64,000 nucleotides of DNA from JAIVJG01 sp964236735 (GTDB lineage: Bacteria > Acidobacteriota > Blastocatellia > Pyrinomonadales > Pyrinomonadaceae): positions 186,001 to 250,000 of the forward strand of contig CAXSFM010000002.1 of assembly GCA_964236735.1 (NCBI GenBank). Direction: 5' to 3'. Position 1 is the stretch's first letter. The number at the start of each line of letters is the position of its first letter. A program made the translations under genes and the position numbers. The notes under the pieces are model-generated. The model ran no database searches. It was not told the origin of the DNA and was given only the letters and a program-made list of their open reading frames with translations. Of this stretch, positions 17,822 through 27,325 are shown in pieces.

Positions 17822-17867
17822 TGTATGAGCCGGAATGAAATTTTGTCTCATTTTCCCGCGAAATGCC

Positions 17868-17896
17868 TTGCCGGAGTTGAATATTTCGGCTACTAT
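17868..17896 (+). promoter_or_regulatory. Possible promoter for lamin-tail protein 1
   Basis: TTGCCG (17868) and TACTAT (17891) are separated by 17 bp in the 355-bp gap between the FG-GAP gene and the next secreted protein. That would give a leader of about 275 nt. I saw nothing else certain in this gap. Confidence 0.3.
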
Positions 17897-18176
17897 TCAC
17901 TTCCGTATTTCAGATGAAAGTTGAGCCGCCGGTTTGCTACAGAATTACGCGCCAGCGTGCATCCTGAATCCAAAGCAAGAGATTTCGATGACGGCGCGGT
18001 TCACGCGCTTTTTATTCGCCGCAAAATTGAGATACAAGGTCAAGCTCTTAGTCCCCGTCGTAGAGCATTCCTTCCAGCCTCCGGGTTATGGAAATGATGC
18101 TTTTCATCGGCCATCCTTCGCCTAGTTCCTCGCACGGAAGTTAGAGCGATTGTTTCAACATCTGGAGAATTCCGAA

Positions 18177-21100
18177 ATGAGAAATGCCAAACGAATTGCG
18201 CCCGCCTTCGGTTCATGGGCAAACGCTCTCCGTATCACGTTATGCGCGCTGCTCGTCCTGCCGGGACTCGCCTTTAGCCCGGCCAGCAACGCCTACGCGC
18301 AGAAGAGTGGAGGGTTGACGCGCGCGCCGAAGCCAGCCCCGCCCCAACCAGTGCCGACCGGAGCCGGCGGCGCAGTCATGCTTCCGACGAGCCGGGAGGT
18401 GAGCGTCGCCCCGCCGATTAATGTGCGTGCCTTAGCGCGGCAGGAAGCGCTCGCGCCGTCAACGAACGTTCCTTCCGAAATCAGATCAATTGACCCGCCG
18501 AAGGGCGACCGTCCGACGCATCGCACCGTGCCGATTGCAAACTCCGTTAATAGCGTTTCAGTAGGCGACGACGCCACGCCGCAGGCTCCGCTTCCTTCGG
18601 CGCAAGGGCCGTCGCCCGGGCCGACCAAAGGTTTCAAGGGCGAGTTCCTGAGCGGCACGACCATCCCGCCCGACACGATGGGCGCGGTCGGCACGACGCA
18701 TGTCGTGACGGTCTCGAACGACCGGATGCGTATCCAGACTCGCGAAGGCGTCGAACTCTCGCGCGTGACGATTAACAGCTTCTGGTCAACGGCGACCGTC
18801 AAAGGCGTGGCAGTGACCTCCGCCTTCGACACCAAAGTCTATTTCGACCGTTTCAACAGTCGCTTCATACTCATCTCTTCGCTCAACGGCCCCGGCATCA
18901 ACTCCGGCGCGGGTCTCGCTGTGACGGCGACCGCCGATCCGACGGGGACGTGGTATCGCTACACGGTCGCTTCCGACCCGGCGTCCACCGCCAGCGCCGG
19001 TCATGCGATTGACTATCCGTCCGTCGGCTTCAACAAGAACTGGATCGTCATAGACGAGAACACGTTCAATTACAGCGGCGCCTCTTTCACCTCATACTAC
19101 GGCCAGCAAATCTTCGTCTTCGACAAAGCCGCCGCCTATGCCAACACGGTGGGCACTGTCCCGCTCTTCGAGGGCGCGTTTACGACGTGTCAAGCCAGCG
19201 CCACGCCGGAGACCGAGTTGGGCTGCGGCTTCACGATGGCTCCGTCAATCACTGAAGACAACACGACCACGACCGACTATCTAACTGAGGACTGGGACAG
19301 CACGGCGGCTCAACTTCGCATGAGCAAGATCACCGGCACACCCGCCGCGCCGATCATCACTGTCGGCACGCAGTTCCCGCAGTCCGCGCTTTCATGGCGC
19401 TTCGATGCCGCGCGCATCGGGACGACGGGCGGCTACGCGCCGCAGCGACAGCAGTCCGCTAACCTGCCTTCCGGCACGCGCCTCGCGAACAACGACTCGC
19501 GCATCCAGAATTGCGTCTATCGAGGCACTACGCTCTGGTGCGCGCATCATGTGATGGTCGCGAGTACGCCGACACCGGCAGGAACCTGCGTCGGCGGAAC
19601 AAGCGCTGGCTGCGCCACGAACGCGGTAATTGACAATCACTCTGTCATTCAATGGTGGCAGATTGATCCGACACAGGAGACCGGCGCTTCCAATGCGCTA
19701 TCCGTGCTTCAGCGCGCGCGCATCGAAGACCCGACCGCCGACAACTGCCACGATGGTAATGCCGGCACGCGGACAACGGGCACTTGCACTTCAACCGCCA
19801 CGCAGGTCGGTCAGTTTTATGCGTTCCCGAATATTTCGGTCAACCAGAACGGCGACATGCTGCTCGCTTTCACGCAGTTCTCGAATTTGACTTATCCGAG
19901 CGCGGCCTACGCGATCAAACTCAACGCCGATCCCGTCAACACGACGCGCGACCCCGTCGTCTATCGTCCCGGTCAGGCCAACTACAACATCGGCTCAGGC
20001 TCAGGCACCGCGCGCAACAATCGTTGGGGTGATTACAGTGAGGCGCAGACCGATCCCTTGAACGACACAGACTTCTGGGCGGTGCAGGAGTACGCCGGAA
20101 CCGTCCGCGACTTCGGCATCGGCCTTGCAGGCAACTGGGAGACGTGGTGGGCTAACATCAAGCCTTCGACCGTCGCGCCCTCGAAGACCGGCACTCTCAT
20201 CATCAACGAGTTCCGTCTGCGCGGGCCGCAGGGCGTGCGCGATGAATACGTCGAACTCTACAATCCGGGCACGACGCCCGTCATCGTTAACACGACGGAT
20301 AACTCCGACGGCTGGGCGCTCGCTTTCAGCACCACGGCAGGCGTCGTCTCCGGCGTCGCCGACATTCCGAACGGCACGGTGATTCCAGCGAAGGGACACT
20401 TCCTGATCGCCGACAACCCGGACGGCGCGACCGGCCCGACGCTCGTTTACAGTCTCAACGCCTATCCCGGCAAGACAGCCGCCACTGCGCCGTTTGTGCG
20501 TACTGCCGACAGCGACACCGGCTGGTCTTTCGATCTCGCCGATAACGGCGGCATCGCCCTCTTCAAAACGTCAACGGCGGCGAACTTCAACGCGGCGAAC
20601 CGGCTTGATTCCGTTGGCTTCTCCGGCGTTCCCGCAGGCGTCTTCAAAGAAGGCAACGGCATCCCGGCGATCACGACGCAACCGACCACCAACTTCGCTT
20701 ACCAGCGCACCCTCTGCGCGAGCAACGTGCCGACCTTCGGCTCCGCGCTCGGTTGCAGTCCCGGCTCCGGCGGACAGCCCAAAGACAGCAACGCCAACGA
20801 AAACGATTTCATCTTCGTTGACGTTAACGGCTCGGTGCCGACCGCCGGCATTCAGCGTCTCGGCGCGCCCGGCCCGAAGAATCTCGATTCTCCGATTGAG
20901 CGCAACGACACTGTTCAGGTGGCACTCTTTGACACGACCACGAGCGTCAACAACGCGCCGAATCGCACCAGAGACCTGACGGCTGGCCCCGCAGCTACCT
21001 CCACCTTCGGCACGCTCTCGTTCCGAAGGCGTGTGACGAATAACACGGGCAGCCCCGTGACTCGTCTCCGGTTCCGCATCGTGGACGTGACGACGTTCCC

Positions 21101-21416
21101 GGCTCCCGCCACCTTCGCAGACCTCCGCGCGATCACCTCGGTGGACGCCACGTCGGTCACGAGCAATGATCCGTTGACTTGCACGGCAGCAGGCCAAAGT
21201 ACGCCTTGCTCTCTGGTCGCACGCGGCACGACGCTCGAAGAGCCGCCCACGCAGTCAACGAACAACGGCGGCGGCTTCAACTCGACGCTGTCGGTGGGAT
21301 TCGTGACGCTCTCCGCTCCGCTCGCCGCCGGCGCATCCGTCAACGTGCAATTCGTGACGGGCGTCCAGCAGACGGGTAGCTTCCGCTTCTTCATCAACGT
21401 CGAGGCGCTGCCGTAA
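18177..21416 (+). CDS. Large secreted lamin-tail-domain protein, paralog 1
   Basis: Start at ATG 18177 (MRNAKRIAPA) with GGAG nine bases upstream gives about 1079 residues. A signal peptide ends near NAYAQ. Residues about 150-650 form a large beta-rich region with GTTIPPDTMGAVGTTHVVT and RNNRWGDYSEA. A lamin-tail domain (LTD) starts near residue 670 (LIINEFRLRGPQGVRDEYVE). The last 300 residues form another beta-sandwich ending FRFFINVEALP. The gene at 22796 has the same order and the same C-terminal ending, so the two are paralogs. LTDs occur in exported bacterial proteins and nucleases, but no nuclease motif was seen. The function is unknown, probably cell surface. Confidence 0.8.
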   Translation: MRNAKRIAPAFGSWANALRITLCALLVLPGLAFSPASNAYAQKSGGLTRAPKPAPPQPVPTGAGGAVMLPTSREVSVAPPINVRALARQEALAPSTNVPSEIRSIDPPKGDRPTHRTVPIANSVNSVSVGDDATPQAPLPSAQGPSPGPTKGFKGEFLSGTTIPPDTMGAVGTTHVVTVSNDRMRIQTREGVELSRVTINSFWSTATVKGVAVTSAFDTKVYFDRFNSRFILISSLNGPGINSGAGLAVTATADPTGTWYRYTVASDPASTASAGHAIDYPSVGFNKNWIVIDENTFNYSGASFTSYYGQQIFVFDKAAAYANTVGTVPLFEGAFTTCQASATPETELGCGFTMAPSITEDNTTTTDYLTEDWDSTAAQLRMSKITGTPAAPIITVGTQFPQSALSWRFDAARIGTTGGYAPQRQQSANLPSGTRLANNDSRIQNCVYRGTTLWCAHHVMVASTPTPAGTCVGGTSAGCATNAVIDNHSVIQWWQIDPTQETGASNALSVLQRARIEDPTADNCHDGNAGTRTTGTCTSTATQVGQFYAFPNISVNQNGDMLLAFTQFSNLTYPSAAYAIKLNADPVNTTRDPVVYRPGQANYNIGSGSGTARNNRWGDYSEAQTDPLNDTDFWAVQEYAGTVRDFGIGLAGNWETWWANIKPSTVAPSKTGTLIINEFRLRGPQGVRDEYVELYNPGTTPVIVNTTDNSDGWALAFSTTAGVVSGVADIPNGTVIPAKGHFLIADNPDGATGPTLVYSLNAYPGKTAATAPFVRTADSDTGWSFDLADNGGIALFKTSTAANFNAANRLDSVGFSGVPAGVFKEGNGIPAITTQPTTNFAYQRTLCASNVPTFGSALGCSPGSGGQPKDSNANENDFIFVDVNGSVPTAGIQRLGAPGPKNLDSPIERNDTVQVALFDTTTSVNNAPNRTRDLTAGPAATSTFGTLSFRRRVTNNTGSPVTRLRFRIVDVTTFPAPATFADLRAITSVDATSVTSNDPLTCTAAGQSTPCSLVARGTTLEEPPTQSTNNGGGFNSTLSVGFVTLSAPLAAGASVNVQFVTGVQQTGSFRFFINVEALP

Positions 21417-21500
21417 GGCGCGTCTCCAAAAACGAGGTGAAGAACCTTCAACCGCGTGCGGCGCTTTCACAACAACCAGCGCCGCACGCATTCTTAAACT

Positions 21501-21542
21501 CGAAGAGGCGCGGACGAGCACGCAATCGTCCGCGCCTCTTCG
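21501..21542 (+). terminator. Intrinsic terminator after lamin-tail protein 1
   Basis: A perfect 17-bp stem (CGAAGAGGCGCGGACGA, 21501-21517, with 21526-21542) has an 8-nt loop and is followed by AGTCTTTA. It lies 85 bp after the stop and separates this gene from the small secreted protein gene at 21587. Confidence 0.75.
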
Positions 21543-21586
21543 AGTCTTTACATATCCGGCGTCACACGCGCGAGTTCTCAAAAGTA

Positions 21587-22393
21587 ATGACGAGAAAAGT
21601 ATTTTCCATCGCCATGATTTGTCTCGCCATCGCCACGTTGCGCCAGACCGCAATCATGGCGGCGGCGCAGGCGAACGGCGCGACCACAGCAACGCCGTCG
21701 CCGACGACAACATCACCGACGACAGGGGCATCGCCGACGCCATCATCGCCGCGTCAGGCCGCAGTCACATCGAGCGAGGCCGAAGCGAAACTCGTGGCCG
21801 GATCGAAGGCCGCGATTCTCGCTGCCGGTCTCTCCGCAACTTACTTCGAGAAACACTTTCGCCTCGTCAAAGTCTATGACGCGCCCGGCGACCGCCGTGT
21901 CGTCTGGCAATTCACCGTGAACGAATACCAATCCACGCTCAACGACTCGGTCGGTTTCTACATGGACGAGCGCGGGCGGCGCGTTGACACGCACAGCGTC
22001 AAAAACATTTTGCCCGCCGCGCACGAGATCGAGCGCACCATCCCGCGCGCGCGCGCCGAGCGAATCATGCGCGCCTGCATCGGCAGCTTCACACGCGGCG
22101 GCGTGGTCTATGCCGCGCAGGGAAATCCGGCGCACGACACGCTCGTCTTCACGGCCTCGCAGCGTAGCCCGACAATTAACGCCGCGCGCGAGCGACGCGA
22201 GAAAGCCGAACGGAAAGAGCGGGAGGAGCGGGAGCGAAGGCCGCACCGCGCGTCCGCCAAAAAGACAAAAGTCGAGCCTCGCGATGAAATCGAATCGGAA
22301 ATCGGAGAGGGCGGCTCACCGGTGATACTCGGCACGGTTGACCTCGAAACCGGCGTTTGCACGAAGGGCTACGGCATCAACGGCCATCCGTGA
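21587..22393 (+). CDS. Secreted protein of unknown function
   Basis: The start was placed at ATG 21587, after the terminator hairpin; a longer reading frame from 21437 would run through the terminator. The 268-residue product starts with a signal peptide (VFSIAMICLAIATLRQTAIM). A low-complexity Thr/Pro/Ser stretch follows, then a folded region with YFEKHFRLVKVYDAPGDRRV. The C-terminus is highly charged Arg/Glu/Lys (REKAERKEREERERRPHR). I do not recognise the family. It sits between the two paralogous lamin-tail proteins, all on the same strand. Confidence 0.65.
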   Translation: MTRKVFSIAMICLAIATLRQTAIMAAAQANGATTATPSPTTTSPTTGASPTPSSPRQAAVTSSEAEAKLVAGSKAAILAAGLSATYFEKHFRLVKVYDAPGDRRVVWQFTVNEYQSTLNDSVGFYMDERGRRVDTHSVKNILPAAHEIERTIPRARAERIMRACIGSFTRGGVVYAAQGNPAHDTLVFTASQRSPTINAARERREKAERKEREERERRPHRASAKKTKVEPRDEIESEIGEGGSPVILGTVDLETGVCTKGYGINGHP

Positions 22394-22444
22394 ATCGCGC
22401 GATACGAGAACGCGCTGAAGTCTCGCGCTGTTTTTTCTTGAAAG

Positions 22445-22473
22445 TTGCGAGGCAATGTTCTTTCGTCTATCAT
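22445..22473 (+). promoter_or_regulatory. Possible promoter for lamin-tail protein 2
   Basis: TTGCGA (22445) and TATCAT (22468) are 17 bp apart in the 402-bp gap before the second lamin-tail gene. Further down, 22669-22701 can fold as a hairpin (GGCACGACGCA against TGCGTCTCGTGCC) in the presumed leader. Nothing else was recognised in this gap. Confidence 0.3.
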
Positions 22474-22795
22474 GCCTTGCGTGTCCATAAACTTCCTGAA
22501 TTGCCTCTGGCTTAATTCTTAAACACGCGCGATTGAGCATATCTCGAAGAAGGTTTGACCATTCAACTGAAATTCTTCCCGGCAGGGTGGAAAGCAAAAT
22601 CGCCTGTCAGATTCTCAACATCCTGAAGCCCGCTTCTTTTCTTGATCGAATCAAAACATTAAGTCGCCGGCACGACGCAGATTAGGATTGCGTCTCGTGC
22701 CAGTGTCCAAAGCGTGACCCCGCACGGCATTTCGCACTGAACTGTGGAGTGCCCGTAGCGCAACAACTTGAACCCACATGGAGAGTACGTCCCAC

Positions 22796-25777
22796 ATGAG
22801 AAATCAGAAGTCCATTGAAAGCTCTAGCTCTAGGAGCCTGACGCTCCGCGAGGTTGTGCGTCTGACGCTCTGCCTCGCGCTGCTGCTCGGCCAGAACTTC
22901 CTGCTGTTCCCGTCAAATGCGCTTTCCGGCGCAACAGCAGCGCAGGCGCAGACTGTCAGCAAGCGAGGCATCAGTACGGCTCCGCCGCAAACTGCCACTC
23001 CGCCCGCAGACGTGAACACAACGCGAATCTCGCCGGTCTCCGTCACGTCCGTTAATTTCACAGACCTCGCGGCCAAAGACGCTTTGCGCGCGCGCGCGGC
23101 GAAAGGCGCGAGAACCATTTCGACGGGACAACCGATGCCCGTCCCCGGCACCATCAACGATTCGCCGGCGGGCGTGACAGTCGGCGGCGAAGAAGAAGCC
23201 GCTCCCGCGCCGCGCGCGCAGATAAATGATGAGACGGGCGGGCCGCTCGTCCCTTCGCCCACGCCTTCGACGAGCTATCAGGGCGAATTCGACGAGGCTA
23301 AAGGCGGCGGCGCGACCGGCAGTTTCACGATCCCGCCTGACACGAACGGCGCGGTCGGACTCAATAAGGTCTTCGTCAACGTCAACAACAACTACGTCAT
23401 TCAGGACAAGGCGACGGGCGCGCGCCAGAGCGTCGTTTCGGTGGACACGTTCTGGGCGCCGACGGGCGGCACGGGCTTCTTCGACCCGCAAATTCAGTAT
23501 GACCCGTACAACAATCGCTGGATACTCGCCATCGCCTCCAACTCAAGCTCGGCGACCACTGCGGTCGAGGTTGCGCTCTCGCAGACGAGCGACCCGGCTG
23601 GCGCGTACACGATGTACCGCTTCAATGTCGGCAGCGCCACGCTCAATTTTGCCGACTTCCCGATGCTCGGCTACAACCAGAATTTCGTCGCCGTCGCCGC
23701 CAACTTGTTTAATACGGCTGGAACCTTCACGGAAGGCCGTGTCCTTGTGCTCGACTACCCGCAACTTCGCGCCGGCACGGCCAGCGCGGCACTCATCACC
23801 GGCATCAGCAGCGCGAACGGCGGCTTCTGCTTTCACCCTGTGACGACCTTCTCGCAGACCGAGCCGACGCTGTATTTTGTCAGCCATCTCAGCAGCGCGA
23901 GCGCGACTTACAAAGTCAGTAGCCTGACCGGCACGCCCGCCGCTCCGACACTCACCATCGGCGCGACCAAGACACGCACCGGCGGCGGATGGACGCAGCC
24001 CGGCGGCGACATCCTACCGCAGACATGCGTCGGCACGGTGGGCACGACTTGCCCGGCGACCCTGCGTTTTATAGACAGTGGCGACTCCTACGTGCGCTCG
24101 AATCCTGCCTTTCGCAACGGCAACGTTTACTACTCGCAGACCATCGGTTTGCCGGCGGGCGGGCTGACGCGCACCGCCGCGCAGTGGACAGTCGTGGATG
24201 CCGTGACAGGTAATTTCGCGGACGGCGGGCGCGTGGATGATCCGACCGCGACGAGCACGAACGGCGGCAAGTGGTACGCCTATCCGAGCATCACGGCGAA
24301 CAAGAACGGCGACATCTTGATGGGCTTCTCGCAGTTCGCGTCGAACCAGTTCGCCGCCGCCGGCTACACCTTCCGTCTGATTAGCGACGCGCCGGGCACG
24401 ATGCGCGACCCGAACATTTACAAGGCGGGCGAGGATTATTACTCGAAGACCTTCAGCGGCACGCGCAACAGGTGGGGCGACTACTCGCACACGCTCGTTG
24501 ACCCGGTGAATGACCGCGACATGTGGACGCTTCAGGAGTATGCGAATCCGCGCACCACCCCTGATGCTTTAACCACCACGAACAACAGCCGCTGGGCAAC
24601 GTGGTGGGCGAATGTGGCCGTCCCGCCCGGCGCGTCTGACCTTAAGATCAGCGAGTTCCGCGTGCGCGGCCCCAACGGCGCGAACGACGAGTTCGTCGAA
24701 CTCTACAACAACAACGACACGCCGCTGACCATCAACACGCTGGACGGATCAGCCGGCTACTCGGTCGTCGCTTCGGACGGCGTGGCGCGCTTCACCGTCC
24801 CGAACGGCACGGTCATTCCCGCACGCGGCCACTACCTCGGCGTCAACAGCGTCGGCTATTCGCTCGCGTCCAATCCGGCGGGCAACGGCACGACCGCGAC
24901 GGGCGATGCCACTTACACCACAGACATTGTGGACAACGCCGGCATCGCCTTGTTCAATACGGCAACGGTGGCGAATTTCACCTTGGCGAACCGGCTCGAT
25001 GCGGTCGGCTCAACGAGTGAGGCCAACACGCTCTACAAGGAAGGCACGGGCTATCCGGCTCTCACGCCTTTCTCCATTGACTACTCGTTCTACCGCTCGA
25101 ACTGTCCGAACAATACGAGTACGAACGGTATTCTCGGCTGTCTCTCGACCGATGCGGGACGCCCGAAAGACAGTAACGTCAATGCGGCTGACTTCGTCTT
25201 CGTGGACACGAACGGCACGAGCGCGGGCGCAGGTCAGCGTCTCGGCGCGCCGGGACCGGAGAATCTCTCCAGCCCGGTGCAGAAGCTCAACGTCGCGGTG
25301 ACCAGTCTCGATCCGGGCGTCAGCACGAGCGTCCCGCCGAACCGCGTGAGAGATTTCACGTCTGATCCGGCGAACAACTCGACCTTCGGCACGCTCGCCA
25401 TCCGTCGCACGGTGACCAACAATACGGGAGCAAGCGTCACGCGCCTGCGTTTCCGCATCATTGACTTCACGACGTTCCCAGTTCCTTCGGGGACTGCCGA
25501 CCTGCGCGCGCGCACCTCGGGCGCAACGCCAATCGTGGTGACGATTACCGGGCCGAACGCGGCGTGTCCGGCGAATTCATGCGCCGTGCAACAGACGACG
25601 CTGGAGCAGCCGCCTTCGCAGCCCAACGGCGGAGCCTACAACTCCACACTGTCGGCGGGCACGGTGACGCTCGCCACGCCCATCCTTAACGGGCAAACCA
25701 TCAACGTTAACTTCCTGCTCGGCATTCAGCAGACGGGCGGCTTCCGCTTCTTCATCAACGTTGAGGCTCTGCCGTAA
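22796..25777 (+). CDS. Large secreted lamin-tail-domain protein, paralog 2
   Basis: Start at ATG 22796 (MRNQKSIESS) with GGAGAG ten bases upstream; an ATG at 22778 overlaps that ribosome site and is less likely. About 993 residues with a signal peptide ending near AAQAQ. The order matches paralog 1: a beta-rich region containing SFTIPPDTNGAVGLNKVFVN and RNRWGDYSHT, a lamin-tail domain near residue 615 (LKISEFRVRGPNGANDEFVE), and a C-terminal beta-sandwich ending QQTGGFRFFINVEALP. Identity is highest in the PPDT-GAVG, RWGDYS and C-terminal blocks. Probably exported and surface-associated; the substrate or partner is unknown. Confidence 0.8.
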   Translation: MRNQKSIESSSSRSLTLREVVRLTLCLALLLGQNFLLFPSNALSGATAAQAQTVSKRGISTAPPQTATPPADVNTTRISPVSVTSVNFTDLAAKDALRARAAKGARTISTGQPMPVPGTINDSPAGVTVGGEEEAAPAPRAQINDETGGPLVPSPTPSTSYQGEFDEAKGGGATGSFTIPPDTNGAVGLNKVFVNVNNNYVIQDKATGARQSVVSVDTFWAPTGGTGFFDPQIQYDPYNNRWILAIASNSSSATTAVEVALSQTSDPAGAYTMYRFNVGSATLNFADFPMLGYNQNFVAVAANLFNTAGTFTEGRVLVLDYPQLRAGTASAALITGISSANGGFCFHPVTTFSQTEPTLYFVSHLSSASATYKVSSLTGTPAAPTLTIGATKTRTGGGWTQPGGDILPQTCVGTVGTTCPATLRFIDSGDSYVRSNPAFRNGNVYYSQTIGLPAGGLTRTAAQWTVVDAVTGNFADGGRVDDPTATSTNGGKWYAYPSITANKNGDILMGFSQFASNQFAAAGYTFRLISDAPGTMRDPNIYKAGEDYYSKTFSGTRNRWGDYSHTLVDPVNDRDMWTLQEYANPRTTPDALTTTNNSRWATWWANVAVPPGASDLKISEFRVRGPNGANDEFVELYNNNDTPLTINTLDGSAGYSVVASDGVARFTVPNGTVIPARGHYLGVNSVGYSLASNPAGNGTTATGDATYTTDIVDNAGIALFNTATVANFTLANRLDAVGSTSEANTLYKEGTGYPALTPFSIDYSFYRSNCPNNTSTNGILGCLSTDAGRPKDSNVNAADFVFVDTNGTSAGAGQRLGAPGPENLSSPVQKLNVAVTSLDPGVSTSVPPNRVRDFTSDPANNSTFGTLAIRRTVTNNTGASVTRLRFRIIDFTTFPVPSGTADLRARTSGATPIVVTITGPNAACPANSCAVQQTTLEQPPSQPNGGAYNSTLSAGTVTLATPILNGQTINVNFLLGIQQTGGFRFFINVEALP

Positions 25778-25874
25778 AGCTCCCGCCGGGAATGTTGACG
25801 ACAGTGAAGCGCGTCAACCACTAACCATCGCAGGCGGGATCAAGTCTTGACGCCGCTGCGATTAACAACAAAAT

Positions 25875-25908
25875 AGGGGCGCGTGCGAATCAACTCGCAC
25901 GCGCCCCT
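25875..25908 (+). terminator. Intrinsic terminator after lamin-tail protein 2
   Basis: A perfect 14-bp GC-rich stem (AGGGGCGCGTGCGA with its complement) and a 6-nt loop are followed by CTCTTT, about 100 bp after the stop. The rest of the gap to the MarR gene at 26152 shows nothing I can name. Confidence 0.75.
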
Positions 25909-26151
25909 CTCTTTCATGCCTCGAACCTCTTTCAAGTCCAGACGCCGCGCCAGTTCTTCCTCGCCCCAGCAGCGCATCGCCACATCGTGATTCCAACAAA
26001 AGAGTGAGCGTGCATCTTCCTTATCTGCACGCTCGTGCCTGAAAGCCTTAAAACGGCATTTTGAGCGGCAAAAGGCCGAAAAATTCACTGCAACCCGCGA
26101 GACCTTTCATGCGTCTAAAAGGTTAAGTAAGATTAAGCAGAAGAGGTCTTG

Positions 26152-27240
26152 ATGGCTCGTTTGACGACAACTGAAGTGGAAAATTTGCTGGGCAATTTCG
26201 CCGAGGTGATGTCGCGTCTGTTGATGGATACTTATCAACAGCATTTCGCGGAACTCGATCTCACGCTCGTACAGGCGCAGGCGCTGAGGATTCTGCGGCG
26301 CGGCCCCATCCCGACGGGACAAATCGCGACGGAGCTTAAAATTTCCGCGCCAGCGGTCACGCAGTTGACGAACCGTCTCATCGCCAAGCGTCTCATTGAA
26401 CGTCAGACCTCTGCCGGCGACCGCCGCCTGGTGCTGATCGCGCTCTCGTCGAAGGGGCGTCGTCTGGTCGGGGAGTTCCGCAAGCGGCGCGGAGAAATTT
26501 TCGGCGGCGCGCTGTCGCGTCTGAGCGCAGGCGAGCAAGAGGCAGTCGTCGCCGCACTGCGAAGGATGGGCACGGCGCTCGAATCTTACGAGTCTGATAC
26601 TCCCGCCGGTGTGAATGGAAAGTCACCGCAACGGGTCAAACACAAATCGAGAGAAGTAAATTCAAAAGGGAGTAGGAAAATGAAAACGATCACTAAAAAA
26701 ATCATCGCGCTCGTGGCTGTGCTTGCCATTACCGCTTCGGCGGCGTCGGCTGCTCCGAGCGTTTCAGTCGAAAACGGAAACAACGCGCAGGTCTCTAAAC
26801 AGGTGCGACACGAACTCGTGACGCTGCCTTACTACGGCATCTTCGATAATCTGGCGTATCAGATTAACGGCCACACCGTGACCCTCTCCGGGCAGGTCGT
26901 GCGTCCAACGACGCGCACGGATGCGGCGCGGCGCGTGGCGCAGATCGCGGGCGTGAGCAACGTGGTCAATCAAATCGAAGTGCTGCCGCTTTCGCCCTTC
27001 GACGATTCGATTCGCGCGAGCGCGTACCGCCAAATTTTCAGCACAGCCGGCCTCTATCGCTATGCGTTGGGCGGCAACCCTTCGTTGCACATCATCGTGG
27101 ACAACGGGCATCTGACGCTCGAAGGCGTGGTGGCGAACGAAGGCGATAGTCGTCTGGCGTACATCGCGGCGCGACAGGTGTCGGGCGCGTTCTTGGTGAC
27201 CAATAATCTTCGTACCGAGCGACAGTCGAAGGCTTACTAA
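26152..27240 (+). CDS. MarR-family regulator read in frame into a BON-domain protein
   Basis: From ATG 26152 (AGAGGT upstream) one uninterrupted frame encodes 362 residues. Residues 1-150 are a MarR winged-helix domain (LDLTLVQAQALRILRRG, QIATELKISAPAVTQLTNRL, wing SAGDRRLVLIALSSKG). After a 28-residue basic linker an internal Met begins a signal-peptide-like helix (KTITKKIIALVAVLAI), followed by two BON-type domains. A cytoplasmic repressor fused to an exported domain makes little sense as one chain. The more likely reading is two products from one frame, with the MarR gene lacking its own stop, or a stop lost by mutation. The second product is listed separately. Confidence 0.65.
   Translation: MARLTTTEVENLLGNFAEVMSRLLMDTYQQHFAELDLTLVQAQALRILRRGPIPTGQIATELKISAPAVTQLTNRLIAKRLIERQTSAGDRRLVLIALSSKGRRLVGEFRKRRGEIFGGALSRLSAGEQEAVVAALRRMGTALESYESDTPAGVNGKSPQRVKHKSREVNSKGSRKMKTITKKIIALVAVLAITASAASAAPSVSVENGNNAQVSKQVRHELVTLPYYGIFDNLAYQINGHTVTLSGQVVRPTTRTDAARRVAQIAGVSNVVNQIEVLPLSPFDDSIRASAYRQIFSTAGLYRYALGGNPSLHIIVDNGHLTLEGVVANEGDSRLAYIAARQVSGAFLVTNNLRTERQSKAY
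26680..27240 (+). CDS. Secreted BON-domain protein (internal start in the MarR frame)
   Basis: ATG 26680 is preceded by AGGGAGTAGGAAAA, a far stronger ribosome site than most in this window. It opens directly into a signal peptide (MKTITKKIIALVAVLAITAS, cleavage near ASA). The mature part (about 160 residues) has BON-like repeats, each with the pattern hydrophobic-x-G-x-V-x-L-x-G (HTVTLSGQVVRP; GHLTLEGVVANEGD). BON proteins are periplasmic or membrane-associated phospholipid or hydrophobic-ligand binders and stress proteins. It is likely regulated with, or by, the MarR part upstream. Confidence 0.7.
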   Translation: MKTITKKIIALVAVLAITASAASAAPSVSVENGNNAQVSKQVRHELVTLPYYGIFDNLAYQINGHTVTLSGQVVRPTTRTDAARRVAQIAGVSNVVNQIEVLPLSPFDDSIRASAYRQIFSTAGLYRYALGGNPSLHIIVDNGHLTLEGVVANEGDSRLAYIAARQVSGAFLVTNNLRTERQSKAY

Positions 27241-27272
27241 TCGCTTGCAACTGTCGAAGCGAGTTAACAACC

Positions 27273-27303
27273 AAGAGGCACGGCTGTGATGGCCGCGCCT
27301 CTT
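27273..27303 (+). terminator. Intrinsic terminator after the BON protein
   Basis: A 12-bp stem with one mismatch (AAGAGGCACGGC against GCCGCGCCTCTT) and a 7-nt loop are followed by TCTCTTT. It lies between the convergent BON and rpiA genes. Confidence 0.7.
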
Positions 27304-27325
27304 TCTCTTTGCCATGAGTGACTTT

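Noticed and set aside
17934..18125. A 63-codon frame before lamin-tail protein 1
   Set aside because: No family pattern or ribosome site, and only a partly hydrophobic stretch; treated as leader sequence.
21437..21586. Upstream start for the secreted protein at 21587
   Set aside because: The extension runs through a perfect 17-bp terminator hairpin and adds Arg-rich residues before a clear signal peptide.
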